Of a stretch of 64,000 bases of DNA, positions 1-10,715 are shown piece after piece. The notes below the pieces were generated by a model. It saw only the letters and a list, made by a program, of their open reading frames with translations. It was not told where the DNA came from and made no database searches. This DNA comes from Pyropia yezoensis (lineage: Eukaryota; Rhodophyta; Bangiophyceae; Bangiales; Bangiaceae), in NCBI GenBank assembly GCA_009829735.1, contig CM020619.1, positions 378,590-442,589 on the forward strand, given 5' to 3'. The translations under genes and the position numbers were made by a program. Positions within the stretch are counted from its first letter, which is position 1; each line of letters starts with the position of its first letter.

Positions 1-1631
1 TAAGCGCGCTTGCTGTCGGCGGGCCCGCTGACAGCCAGCTTGCGGAGTAGTCTGCTGACGCCGCTGCTGCTGCTGCTGCTCGAGCTGTTGCCACTCCCCA
101 GGGACTGCAGCCGCCCCGACGCGCGCACGCCAATGCGCCTGGCCTTGCCGTCGGGCGCCGCGCCCGCGTCGCGGAGTCCCTCAAGGGTGGAGATGATGGT
201 GTCCCAGTCGGGTCGCTTGTCAGGCGACACGTCCCAACAAGCAGCGAGGAGGGCGCGGAGCTGGGGGTTGTGGATGCGCTTTTGGGACGGCCGCAGGCCC
301 TTCTTCACCACCCCAATCGCCGCGTGCATGGGAAGCAGGTGTCCGTACGGGCGCTCGTCCGAAAATATCTCATTGACGAGAACGGCGTAAGAGAAGGTGT
401 CGGCCTTGGCTGAGTAGGTCGTGTGGCGAACTACCTCGGGTGCCATGTATAGGTAGCTACGGGGAGGGAGAGCAGTCAGAAGGCCAGCGACACCCACGGA
501 AAGAGAAAGGGTGAAAGCAACAAGCCCAAAGACAATGAAACCAAGTGCAAGAGGAGCTCGACATTAAACACGCGATAGTGAGACGCCGCATACAACAAAA
601 GAGCGGGAGGAGGTCTGCCCCAAGTCCAAGAGGAAAGCACCTCCACGCATCTATAGGGCGAGGACGGGGACCGCCGGGGAAAACCCCGCTAATGGCAACG
701 GCAGCATGAGGGCAAGCCAGCCAGGACCCCCAGTGCCGTACTCGCCACCGCCCCCGCGGCGTCCACGCCCGACAACAGCGTGCATGAACACATATGCGGG
801 ACAAAGCTGCCCGCCTCACCCGCATCCCCCGCCCGGAAACACGGCTGCCCCATCGGCCCAGCATCCCAACCCACACCGCAGTCGGTCGGTCGCAAGAGCA
901 CACACTTCCCGGCGCCCTCCCCCCCCCCCACCAACGACAAGGACCCAACGCCACACCCCCCAGTCACCAAAATGCACAGGGCTGGTCTGCGCGGCAATGC
1001 CGCACCCCCGCCCCCCCCTCCCCGCCAGTCCCACACCCGCGGACTCCCCCCCCTGCTGTCAACACCCCTCCCAAACATACCTGCCAGTCTCCCCCGTCAT
1101 GTCCCCCGACACGTCCACCATACGGCTGAACCCAAAGTCCGTCAGCAAGGGCTCCCCGTTGGCATCGAGCAGCACGTTGGCGGGCTTAATGTCCCGGTGA
1201 ATTAGGCCATTGGCGTGGAGGAAGCGGAGCCCGCGGGCGAGCCCAATAGCCACCTTGTACCGCGCCGCGTCGCCGCCCTTGCGGATGGAGTGTTTTTTGT
1301 ACAGCGCGTCGCCCAGCTCCCCGCCCGTCGCAAAAACAGTTACCAGCGCCGCGGCGGGAGGGTCCATGCTCAGGCACAGCCCCCGAAACGCCACGATGTT
1401 CTCGTGCTTGACCCGCGCCATGATGTCCATCTCGTTCTTCACCGACACCGCGTCGTTGCGCAGAATGGACACCGAGTAGGCCTTGATGGCCACGTCCTCC
1501 CCGCGCAGGCTACCCATGTAGGTGGTGCCCGACGCGCCGCGGCCGAGGACGCGCCCAAAGGTGAGGTCCGCCTCGGGGATGAGCCACCCCTCCTCCGCAT
1601 ACTTCTTTGACAGGCCCTCAAACTTTTCCAT
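1..1631 (-). CDS. TKL-type serine/threonine protein kinase, 3' end at or beyond the window edge
   Basis: Two exons are visible: 1081-1631 and 1-456, with a GT-AG intron at 457-1080. The start at 1631 (MEKFEGLSKK) is chosen because the open frame upstream is only low-complexity Pro/Ala sequence. All key kinase motifs are present: Gly-rich loop GRGASGTTY (residues 30-38), VAIK lysine K50, HRD at 145-147 followed by IKPANVLLD, DFG at 165-167, and APE at 189-191, which lies just after the splice junction (AG|C gives Ser184). The sequence style is that of the TKL/Raf-like kinases common in algae and plants. After the kinase domain the protein ends in a Ser-rich tail. At least 335 codons are visible; the last two bases (TA) could start a stop codon completed by the next base outside the window. 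It should phosphorylate Ser/Thr in cytosolic signalling; the substrate cannot be told. Confidence 0.88.
457..1080 (-). other. Intron of the protein kinase gene
   Basis: The donor GTATGT follows codons for ETG; the acceptor CCCGTAG precedes the codons for YLYMAPE. Splicing restores the continuous subdomain VII-VIII sequence between DFG and APE. Length is 624 bp, typical of the other introns in this window. Confidence 0.85.
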
Positions 1632-3248
1632 TGTGCGAGCCGCGGGGGGGGCGGGGGGTGCGGGGGGGGGGGGGCGGAAGAGAGAGCGCGCGCAAGAGGG
1701 GCCGTCGCACCTTGTGGGGAGGGGGGAAGCGGCACGGCCAGGGGGTGCGGGGCGGGGCGACGGCGCCTGCAGATGATGACCAGTCCCAGCCCCGTCCCGC
1801 GCAGCGCGGGGGGCGAGCAAGCGGCCGCCACGGCGGCACACGCACCTGCAGCCTACCGCAACGTGGACCCAGCAATGGGGTGCGCGTCGTCGACCAGCTC
1901 GATGCGGCGCGGTCGGTGGGGCGCCCACCAGCTCGATTAACACGCGCAACTGTGCGGCGTGGGGGCAGGCTGGCTGCACGCAGAGACCGTTGGCACCCAC
2001 ACGAGCTGGCTACCCACACGCATCGTGCACCCGCAACCGACGCAGATTTATCATCGACAAGATTCAGCATAAAGAAATCAATACAGAACAAAAAGCCTTG
2101 TGGATGTGACAGAAGATGACGAAAAGCTGTGTGTGAGCCCCAAACGAGCGGAAACACACCTGGTGAGCAAAGAAAAGCGCCACGTGTGCCTTCACCCCCC
2201 CAACGACCGCCCTTTTGCGCTGTGTGGCGCATCGATAGACCTCCCACGAGCGAGCCAATTTGTATGGTTAATGGCATTTTCTTGAACAGTTGACTTTTTC
2301 GAGATGGACATTTAACATTCCAGAAAGACGTGAGCGGGTGTTGGGCGTGCACTCTCTCGGAATAGAGAGATTGCAGCTTCCACGCCTCCAGCGATGCCTC
2401 GCCTCGCTATTTAACAACTGGGCGTCTGGCGCAGGGAACGTTTGAGGTGCACTTTGGGACACGATCAATGTGGCAGAGAGTTTGTGGCAAGGCGCGGCAT
2501 GATCTGATTGGCCCACGAGCCCCATGTGTTGAGCCTGGCCACTGCGACACACTCCATGTGACGCCACAGAACATGCCATCGGCCAAAGCCTTGCGGCGTG
2601 ACACTTTGTGACAGCCTTGATCCCAAAGTTTGGTCCCCAAATTAGTACTGTGGAGGGCGTTCCCCCGCTGATCGGCCGCCATCTCGGTTCCGGCTGTCGT
2701 CGAGTCGCCATGCGTTGACGCCCCCCTTGTGTACCTACACATGTGTTTAGGGGGTGGGGGGGTGCGGCTCAGCGACAATCCATCTATGGCCGGGGCGGCG
2801 GTGACGACGGCATCGTCCCCTACAGCTTTCATCTGTACCGTACATACAGTGAACACCGGGCAGGGTGAGCCGGAGCGGGTAGCGAGATGACTCATCGGGG
2901 TGCGTGCGCGAGGTGACTCACGGGGCCTTTCGCGAGGCGTGCACGCGGACCCCCCCGCGCGCCCCGCGGACAACTCGGCCGTTTGGGCTGCGCGGCCCAC
3001 TGCCAGACAAACGCCCGCCTTCTTGGATTGGACATGGTATCGCGGATGCAAGAAAAAACAAACACAAAGTCATGCGCCAGTCATATCCGCTCGAAGCGCG
3101 CCGCGGTGGACACGGCGACGGGCTACACCCCCTCCCGTGAGGAGACCTGTGCGGGCTGTACGGCCTCTATCCATCCCCGCCCTCTGCCGACAAGCCACTC
3201 TCCCCCAACTGGGCGATCTACCTACCCACCTGCGCCCAACATCCCCCC
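1632..3248. other. Intergenic region between the kinase and the CA-like/Hint gene
   Basis: Both flanking genes are on the minus strand, so this holds the kinase 5' leader (C/G-rich, 1632-2000) and the 3' flank of the CA-like gene. The middle (2050-2420) is less GC-rich than the neighbours. Several open frames exist on both strands, but none has recognisable domains or amino-acid composition expected of a real protein. Confidence 0.6.
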
Positions 3249-4949
3249 TCAGCCGAGCGCGGCCAGCACGGACGCGCCGGCGCCGCGGCCCCACTCGGCG
3301 GCCTCGAGCCCCCCCCACGCCCACCCCACCAGCCCATACACACGGGCGGCCACGCCCAGCGCGGCGGCCGCGCTGCGCCCCCCCCCAACGGCCGTCGTCA
3401 TGGCCGACACGTGAAAGCCATCGACGAGCGGCTCGCCGGTCAGCGTGTGGGGGTGATACAGGCCCGCCGCCCACACGCGGCTCACGCGGGTGACGGGGGC
3501 GGCGACCAGGCCCGCGGGGGCGGCGGGCGCACGGCACGCCGCGGGCGTCGTTGCCGTCGGTGGGCCGCCGCCGGCACACGCAGCGTCGGCCGCTTCGAGC
3601 GGCGGCGCCGCGGCAACGGCGGCAAGGACGTCACCGACAGCGACGGAGCCCGCCGGCACGGCCACGCCGCCCACGTACACCAGGTGGCCCGAAGACAGCG
3701 TCAGCGAGCCGTGGCGGGCGGTGGTGAGGCGCACAAAAGGGTAGCGGCCGCCCGCCGAGCGGTGGCTCCACATGAAGACGGGGGACGTGCCCAGCGACGG
3801 GCGGTCGCTGGCCGCCTCGCCGGCGGCCACGGCAACGGCCACCGACGCCCCCGACGGGAGCTCGCCCAACGGCGTCACCCGCCCCGCGGCGGTCACCACC
3901 GTGGCGGTGGCGGGGAAGCACAGCGAGTTGTCGTCATCGTCGTCGTCGTCCCGGTTGGCCGACGCCGCCTCCGAGCCCGGCGGCGGCGCCGGCGGAGGCG
4001 TCGGCAGCGGCGTCGGCGGCGGGGGCCCGTAGCAGCCCATCACGCGGGTGGCGTTGCCGCCCGGCTGCACCGGCCGCGCGTTGGACCCCCCCCCGCGGGC
4101 GGCGGAAAAGGCCTCCACCTGCGCCCGCGTCACGCCCAGGACGGTGGTCTGGAGGAACCAGCGGATGCCCTCGGTGCACGGCGGGGTGGTGAGGCTGCCC
4201 GACCAGGTGCAAAAGCCCGACCCGGGCACCAGCATCGTGCCCATCTCGGCCGGCGTCAGTCGGAGGGTGCCGCCGTCGGCGTCGGCCTCGATGGCGTCAA
4301 CGAGCTTGGCGACCAGCGGGTGGGGCTCCACCGCCAGGGAGAGGACGACCGCCAGGCGCACCGCCGCCCCCGACGGGGCGGTGTAGCCAAACTGCACCTC
4401 CATCGCATGGGGCACCCCGTCGACGGGGTGCTCGGCGGCGGCGTGGAGTGCGACCCCCGCCAGGCCGTAGGTGCGACCGTCCCAGGAGAGGCGGCCGCAC
4501 CCGTCGGTGCACGTAAAGACAATGCTGTTGGCCACCCGGGTGGTGGTGAGGGTGGTGTTGCCCGCCGCCCGCACCAGCGTCTCGACCGTCGTGCCCGCCG
4601 CGTCGACCGCCGCGGCGGTGGTCACCACATTGACGGGCGACTGCGCGTCGCCAGCGTCGCAACGCTCAAACGACGGGTTGAGGGTGTGCCACGTCGCGGG
4701 GCCGGTGGCGCCCCCGTACGACCACGTTGCCAGCGGGCCGTCGCGACCGGCCGTTGCGGCCGGCGTCGCATCCGGCGGCGGCGGCGGCGGCGGTGGCGTC
4801 GACGTGGGGGGAGGGGAGGAGGTTGCCGACGCCGCTGCCGCGGAAGTCGGCTCCTGGGCGACGGCGGTGGGCAACGCCACAGCTGCGACCACCGCTACCA
4901 CCGCCGCGGCGGCCACAGTGACCAGCCGCCGAGCAGTGCAACGCGCCAT
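3249..4949 (-). CDS. Secreted alpha-carbonic-anhydrase-like domain fused to a Hedgehog-type Hint (Hog) domain
   Basis: The protein has 566 residues, no introns, and starts at 4949. Residues 1-32 form a signal peptide (positive start, Ala/Val core, VAQE cleavage region). A Pro-rich linker leads to an alpha-CA fold at about 76-320: WSYGGATGP, the QSPVNV motif, the EHPVDG motif and SGSLTTPPCTEG are all visible. Of the three zinc histidines only the second is kept (H169); the first is Ala167 and the third is Gln186, so CO2 hydration is not expected. A Pro-rich linker and a run of seven Asp precede a Hint domain at about 344-535. It has the catalytic Cys344 (LCFPATA), an SSGH block ending in H422, a VGDVL block and the terminal block around VDGFHVSAMT, as in Hedgehog C-terminal domains. 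By analogy the Hint domain would cleave before Cys344 and release the CA-like part in the secretory path. The open frame continues upstream of 4949, but only as low-complexity sequence. Confidence 0.85.
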   Translation of the reverse strand: MARCTARRLVTVAAAAVVAVVAAVALPTAVAQEPTSAAAASATSSPPPTSTPPPPPPPPDATPAATAGRDGPLATWSYGGATGPATWHTLNPSFERCDAGDAQSPVNVVTTAAAVDAAGTTVETLVRAAGNTTLTTTRVANSIVFTCTDGCGRLSWDGRTYGLAGVALHAAAEHPVDGVPHAMEVQFGYTAPSGAAVRLAVVLSLAVEPHPLVAKLVDAIEADADGGTLRLTPAEMGTMLVPGSGFCTWSGSLTTPPCTEGIRWFLQTTVLGVTRAQVEAFSAARGGGSNARPVQPGGNATRVMGCYGPPPPTPLPTPPPAPPPGSEAASANRDDDDDDDNSLCFPATATVVTAAGRVTPLGELPSGASVAVAVAAGEAASDRPSLGTSPVFMWSHRSAGGRYPFVRLTTARHGSLTLSSGHLVYVGGVAVPAGSVAVGDVLAAVAAAPPLEAADAACAGGGPPTATTPAACRAPAAPAGLVAAPVTRVSRVWAAGLYHPHTLTGEPLVDGFHVSAMTTAVGGGRSAAAALGVAARVYGLVGWAWGGLEAAEWGRGAGASVLAALG

Positions 4950-7360
4950 CGTAAGGCGTAGACGGAAGCGGCGGCGGCGGCGGCGGCAGCGACGGCGGAG
5001 CAGACGACCGGACGCGGGGGTGTGCGAGGGAGGTAGGTGGGGGGGGGAGGACCTCGGCCGGTCGGGGCGGCGTGACGGTGGGGGGGGGTGGCGGGCGGCG
5101 ATAGTAGCCGACGGCCGGCGGCGGGGCGGGCGGTGGCGGCGCGGGTGTGTGGGGGCCTTGCCCTTTGTACGGCTTTGAGCAGCGCCCCCCGCCCCCCTCG
5201 CTCGGTCTGAGCCCCCACCAGCCTCCCCCCCCCCCTCCCACGCTCCTCCTGGTGTCGACGCAGGGGCTGCCTGCCATCCCCCCCACCACTCCACAAACAA
5301 GAAAAAACGCGCGCACCGGCGAGCGGCGCGGTGCGCCCACCGCCCCGCGGGGCGGACGGGCAGAGACACTGGAGGGTCGACGACCGTGCGGCCGACGCAC
5401 CCCCCCCCCGCGCCCCCCCCCCAATGCTCCCCTGCTCCCCCCTCATCAGGAGGAGACCATGCTCCCACACCCCGCCGGCGGTCGACACGGGGGCGCGGCG
5501 GCGGCGGCGGCAGACACGGGGGCCACACGGGGGTGGAAGCCGCGCTCGCGTTTTGCCGCGCACGTGCGGGGGCCTGCCCTCCCCACCCGCGGAACCCCTC
5601 CGCACACCCCCCCCCACTCCACCCCGGCCCTGTTTTAATGCTTCTTGTCTGCTTTTTGTTTCTTCTTTTTTGTCTCCCTGATTTTGTCCGCACCCACGCC
5701 GTCTTGGACGCAACCGCCGGTCAACATCCCCGCGCTCCTCCTCGAGCCAACGGCCGCCCCACCCCCCCCCCCCCCCAGTACCGCGACAGTGGCGCGCCGC
5801 CAGTGGGCTGCCCTCCCCTTTCCGCCACGGGCGCACGCGCAGCCAGTTGGCGCCCCACACCCACTTACGCACCCACCCATCCACCCACACCAACCCACCC
5901 CTCCTTCCTCCCTCTCACCCACCCACCTACCCACCCGCCCTCCCTCCCTCCCTCCCACCTCCACACCCGCCCTTCCAACCGCCCCTCCCCCCCGCCACCC
6001 TTGCACGTCAGCCCCACCACGCACCGCCCGCGCCACCACCCGCCTGCCACCACACCACACCAGCGGCAACAACCAAGGGACCCCCCCGCCCCCACCATCC
6101 CCCTCGCCAGCCCCCTGTCAGCCCCCACTGAGCACCGCACCCGGGGGGTCCCGCCACCGTCGCTGGTACCGCAGCCCCCCCACGGTCGTGGCCGCGGCAG
6201 GGGCGTCTGCGTCTTCCCCCCCCTCCCTCCCCCCGACTTTTCCGCCGTACTCCCCCCCCCCCCCGCGGCCGCCCCCACCGTTCAGTGGGGGTGGCCAGTC
6301 ACAAGGGGCCAGTCGCCGCCATCAGTCGCCCCCCCCCTCTCAACGCGCGAAGGGCGCGCCGTCGACGGCCGCCGACCTGGGCGCTCAGCCTGACGCGCCA
6401 AGGAGTTGGAGAAGGGGCGGGCCAGCAGGCGGGGTTGGAAGGGCTCGCCGGCGAGCCAGCCAGCCGGCCAGCCAGTCTGCGCGGCTGCGCAGCCGGGCAG
6501 CTGCCCGCCTATTGGCGTCCCGCTCGCCAGCGGGACAGCCCCTCGTCCCCCACCCGCCTTTGCCCCTTCCCCCCCCCCCCCCGCGCCGACGATGTGCTGG
6601 CATCATTGGCCGCGACCGCGGCGGCCGCGACCACGGCGGCCGCGCGCGCGCGGGGGCGGTGCCGCTCGCCGGCCGGCTCGCTGGCGGGACAGCGAGGAGC
6701 CCGCCGGCGCGTGACGGTTCCCATTCCTGTGGGTGCCCCCCGTGACCATGCAGTTGGACTGCAGGCCGGCTGGACTTGATCTCCGGCCGCCTGTCACTGC
6801 GACACGGGGTCGCAATCGGTAGCGGGGCGATGCAAAATCAGCTGCTGGTGCTCGGCAAAGCATGCAACGGCGCTCGAGCTCGTTTGCATGCGTCCCCCCA
6901 TTGACAGGCCTGGCGGCGCCCCCACGACGCGGCGCTGGCTGCAGCACCTTCCCCCCCCCCCCCCCCCACCCCCCTGGACATTGCCGCCCGTCATCCCCGT
7001 CCCTGGTGTTCGCACGTACTATATTTACATGCAAACCCCTCCCGGCCGGCGGGCTGCCGCCGCCGCCCGGCGTTGGCGGTGGTGCCGCACGTTCCAGCGG
7101 CGGCCGCCCCGCCAAGTGCAACGTACAAGAGCTCTCTGTCGCCGCCCGACCCCGTTACCCGTCGCTCGCTGTCGGCCGCCTCCACGTTGACTCTCCGCTT
7201 CGTGTATTCTTGTTTTCCACTTGGCCTCGACGCCTCTCCGTCTTGAAACTCCCTCTCACTGCTACCTCTGCGCTACCCCCCGTTCTACCCCCTGCCCCCC
7301 CATCCCCCCCCCCCCCCCCCCACCCCCCCCCCCTACTTTTCCCCACTCCCCCTCTTCACC
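4950..7360. other. Divergent intergenic region, extremely C-rich
   Basis: This 2.4-kb spacer separates the minus-strand CA-like/Hint gene from the plus-strand LEA-like gene and must hold both promoters. It is dominated by C runs and short imperfect repeats (for example CCCA-type repeats around 5855-5960). All open frames here encode Pro/Arg-rich low-complexity peptides in whichever frame is read, so I do not annotate them as genes. A pyrimidine-rich tract directly precedes the ATG at 7361. Confidence 0.6.
5855..5962. repeat. Imperfect CCCA/CCCT simple repeat
   Basis: The stretch consists of degenerate repeats of CACCCA, CCCT and CCCACC units within the C-rich spacer. It is a simple-sequence region with no coding signal. 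Confidence 0.7.
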
Positions 7361-8029
7361 ATGCTGCGCACCAGCCTCGCCCGCCTGTCGGCCGCGCGCC
7401 CCCCCCCTCCCACCGGGACGGGGGTGGTGGACTCTGCGGTGGCCGCAGGCGAGGCAGCGGTGGCCACCGCAAAGTCGGCGGCCGCGTCGGTGGCGTCGGC
7501 GACGCGCTCCGTGGCCGACACGGTCACGGACGCGGCGGCCGACGCGCGGGACGCGGTGATGGGCGCGGCAGAGGGAGCGGCCGACACGGCGGGCGACGTT
7601 ACCGACGCGGCCGCCGCGCGCGGCGCCCGGGCGGTCGACGCGGCCGCCGACGCGGCGGGCGACGTGCGGGACGCGGCGGCTGCCAAGGCGGGCGACGCTG
7701 CCGACGCGGCTGCCGACGTGCGGGACGCGGCGGCGGCCAAGGCGGGCGACGTGGCGGATACGGCGCGGGGTGCGGCCGACGCGGCCGCCCCCGACGCGGC
7801 CGCCGCGCGGGACCACGCGTCGGCCGCTGCGGGCGCCGCGCGCAGCGCGTCGGCAGAGGCGGCCGACCGTGTCGCCGCAGATGATGTGGTGGACCGTGCG
7901 ACGGACGCGGTGGCAGAGGGGGTGGAGGCAACCAAGGAGGCGGGCGCTGCCGCCGCCGGGGCGGTGGCGGACAAGTGGGAGGACGCCAAGGGGGCGGCTA
8001 AGAGCGCCGTCGACTCGGTCAGGTCTTGA
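7361..8029 (+). CDS. LEA-like (LEA_4-type) repeat protein with a probable mitochondrial presequence
   Basis: The protein has 222 residues. The first 14 or so (MLRTSLARLSAARP) are hydroxylated, positively charged and acid-free, which suggests import into mitochondria. The rest is an alanine-dominated amphipathic helix built from degenerate 11-residue units of the type DAAADAAGDVR and AKAGDAADAA, repeated throughout about 60-150, as in group 3 LEA proteins. No cysteines are seen. LEA_4 proteins are disordered when wet, fold into helices on drying and protect membranes and enzymes from desiccation. That would suit an intertidal alga, but the habitat is inference. It ends DSVRS with a single stop. 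The gene is intronless and follows a pyrimidine-rich leader ending TCTTCACC before the ATG. Confidence 0.75.
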   Translation: MLRTSLARLSAARPPPPTGTGVVDSAVAAGEAAVATAKSAAASVASATRSVADTVTDAAADARDAVMGAAEGAADTAGDVTDAAAARGARAVDAAADAAGDVRDAAAAKAGDAADAAADVRDAAAAKAGDVADTARGAADAAAPDAAAARDHASAAAGAARSASAEAADRVAADDVVDRATDAVAEGVEATKEAGAAAAGAVADKWEDAKGAAKSAVDSVRS

Positions 8030-8537
8030 GCGTAGGCGTGCGCAGTGCTACCGTGGTGCTCTAAAGGGGAGTAGGAGGTGAGGGTGGCGAGGGGATGGCG
8101 TCTGGGCAGTGGCCACCGATGTGCTCCGATGCAGAAGGTAGAGTGCCCAGCAGTGGAAGGGATGCAATCGGCCGTGGTGTATCTGCAACAGGGACTAGAA
8201 GGGGGTTTTGTCCTGTTCACCAGAAACGGAAGCGCTCTAAGCCTGCCAGTACCTTGAATCGCAGCGCACTATCCTGTTCGGCTGTCATTTCCCACCCCCG
8301 CCCTCCGCCGCCCCCCCCCCTCCACCCCGTTGCACGGTGAACTCCTGTGCTCTCTCTCGCATCCTTTCCGGACCAGGTGCAGGCCCGCCCTCCCCAACCT
8401 CCATCCCCCAAGGAGGCTGTCGAGTTGAGCGGCGCCACGACGAGCGCCCCATTGACGGCGACGAAGACAACAGGTCAGGGCTGTCGTCGGTTGAGCCTTC
8501 GTCGGTTGCAGCCGTTTTTCGCTCATCTCTGGGATGG
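8030..8537. other. Convergent intergenic region
   Basis: This lies between the stop of the LEA-like gene (plus) and the probable stop of the minus-strand gene ending at 8538. It holds the 3' regions of both. A C-rich patch lies at 8290-8330. No further gene is seen. Confidence 0.6.
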
Positions 8538-9986
8538 TCAGTCGACGTCTGGGGTCACCTCTTCATCCATGGCCGCGTCGTCGAGGGCCATGTCCAGGGC
8601 GCGTAGCACACTCGTTCCCGTCCTAGCAGCGTCCTGTACGTCAACATCCCCCAATGCGGTCGGCGTATCGACCAGCACCGTGCCGTCGGCCCCGCCAGCA
8701 GCTCCATGCACAGTCCGCACAGCGCACACAGGCGGTTGTTAGTCGCCGACCCAACGCCAACAGCGCGCCTCTTTCTCTTCACCCCGCCCCAATATAGGCT
8801 CCCAACACTCTCTCATCTCCCCAAGACACCGCCACCCGTAGTCAGCCCACACGCACCCCCACAGACAACGTACGCGAAAGGTCTGAAGGCTTGGGCCAAA
8901 ATGGCGCAGCACCCGCCGGTCCACCTCCTCCACGTCCTCCCGTACCCGCCGAAGATGCCCTCGCGCCGCCGCGCGCGCGCCGGCAGTGCCCTGCACCGCC
9001 GCCGCCCGCACATACGCCTTGACCGCCGCACCAACGCCCGACGGCAGCCCCCGCCGGGTGCCCGTCGTTGCAAACGCGCGGGCGGCGAGCGCAGCAACGA
9101 CCGCCTCGAGGGCGGCGAGGGAGGTGACATCTGCGGGGGAGATGGCCACCTCGCTCACGTGGACGGTCGACGGCAGAAGGGGGCGCCCCGACGACGGCGG
9201 CGGCGCCGCGCTCACCCCGTTGGCGCCCAACACAGAGGACGTGACGGACAGGTCGGCGCCGTCGGCGAGGCGCACCCGCCGTAGGCGCACGCCCCCCGGC
9301 GCCGGCGCGCTGGCGGGGGCGGCGGGGGGGGGCGCGCCGCGGTGACCACGGCGGCCAACCGTTGACGTCCGGGACGACGGCGGCGGCAGCGGCCGCGGCG
9401 GCGGCGGCGGAGCCGCCGCCTCCCCCCCCCCGAACCGCCTCGCCGCGGCCGCGGCAAGCGATCCCCAGTTGGAACGCGTCAGGACCAGGTTGTCAAAAAT
9501 GAGAAAGGCGTGCGGCCGCACCACATCCACGTCCATGACGTGGCCACCACGCACAGCCGCGGCAGCCCCACCCGCCGTGCCCGTCTGTCCATCCTCCTTG
9601 GACAGCTGCACCCGCACGGCGGGCAGGCGGAGCGCCACCCGGTCGCTGTCGTCGTACAGCACCACGTCACGGACGCCAATGGCGGGGCCACCGCTTTGGC
9701 GGTGACGCTCGTCCGCTGGCCTCCCCGGGTCCGCGTCGCCCGCGTCGCCCGCGTCGGCTCGGCGGCGGAGACGGTCGAGGCGGCGACGGCGGCGGCCAAG
9801 GAGGTCAATGTCAATGTCCACCCCGCCCACGACGATGCGCGCGCCGGCTGCACGCGACGCGACCGCCGATGCCAGCGGCGCGCGGCAGACATACGCGGTC
9901 GTGCCGGCGGCGGCGGCGGTCAAGGCCGTCGCGGCGAGGGCCTGCGGGAGCAGCGACCGGCCTCCGCCGCCGCCAACGGACGGCAT
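8538..9986 (-). CDS. Uncharacterised membrane-anchored protein, probably two exons
   Basis: The start at 9986 gives MPSVGGGGGRSLLP followed by a hydrophobic Ala/Thr-rich segment at about 15-33, likely a membrane anchor. Beyond it come short alternating hydrophobic stretches (RIVVGGVDIDIDLL, VRDVVLYDD, ALRLPAVRVQL, VMDVDVVRPHAFLIFD) that look like successive beta strands. They resemble AsmA-like or bridge-type lipid-transfer proteins, but this is only a resemblance. A helical region rich in Ala/Arg follows. The reading around LQTFR (about 8870) meets a possible donor (GTACGT). A coding-looking segment at 8538-8729, ending in acidic EEVTPDVD and a stop, fits as the last exon. The exact splice sites are unresolved; a CTAAC branch-like motif lies just upstream of that exon. 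I do not recognise the family. Confidence 0.5.
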
Positions 9987-10715
9987 TGTCTGGGGATTGG
10001 GTGGGCAGTGGGGCAAGCGTGCTCCGCTGGGGCCGGCGGGCGAGCAGTGAGACGGAGGGGGGCACAAGGAGGCACTTGCACGCAGCCAGAGGGGCACAGA
10101 GTGCGCGGGTCCCCACAGCGGCTCCCACCCTGTTCCTGCCTAAAACAGAGCACGCGCTTACAGCGGTCCAGAACAGAAACGGGCTTTTGTTCCCGTACAG
10201 TACAGAATGACAATGAGCAGCACTACTGCCGCCGCCTCTGGGGGCGCCGCCGTCACCGAAAATGAAGCCAATGAAGCCGGCGGCTTCACGTCGGGCGCCA
10301 ACGCGCGGGTCTCGGCTTCGGCCTGCTCCCGCCAGCCATACATGTAGTCTCCGTGACCGCCCACCGGGCCGGCGGCGTCAAAGGCAAGCGCCACCCCCCC
10401 CGACGTGGCCGCATTAATGGGCCCGACGCAGCCGCCCAGTTCCCCCACCCCAAGGGCACTCCGAAGGAGCCGCGGTTCTTCATCGCTTCGCCGGCACAGG
10501 CACGAAATGCCGCGACGAAGTGGGCGATGGGCGCGGTGGGGGAGGGGGGGATGGGGTGGAATGGCGAGGGGTTGGCACTACAGCGGGTGGCTCCCTTCAT
10601 GGCAGCCATGAGCTGCAGCGTTACGCCGCAACCCCCTGCTTTCGGCGCCTCCTATGCACCCCATCCAAGCTCAGGCACACCTGCAAAACGGGCCCACTCA
10701 TCAAGAGAATGCCCC
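9987..10715. other. Intergenic region between MRS2 and the unknown membrane-anchored gene
   Basis: Both flanking genes are on the minus strand. The only coding-like stretch is the small minus-strand frame listed separately at 10158-10448; nothing else is supported. Confidence 0.5.
10158..10448 (-). CDS. Possible small protein or exon with C-terminal membrane segment
   Basis: This frame reads VGGHGDYMYGWREQAEAE followed by a Pro-rich turn and a hydrophobic C-terminus (AAVVLLIVILY). It has more balanced composition than the surrounding shadows. The frame stays open upstream of 10448 without an ATG, so it would need an upstream exon or another start. It may be a short tail-anchored protein or chance. 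I recognise no family. Confidence 0.22.
   Translation of the reverse strand: MGELGGCVGPINAATSGGVALAFDAAGPVGGHGDYMYGWREQAEAETRALAPDVKPPASLASFSVTAAPPEAAAVVLLIVILYCTGTKARFCSGPL

Noticed and set aside
1632-2000. Extension of the kinase frame upstream of the chosen start
   Set aside because: The added residues are Pro/Ala/Arg low complexity with no family counterpart; the chosen start lies just before the conserved region.
5386-6745. Long plus-strand Pro/Arg-rich open frames
   Set aside because: All frames of this C-rich DNA stay open; the peptides are simple-sequence translations with no domain.
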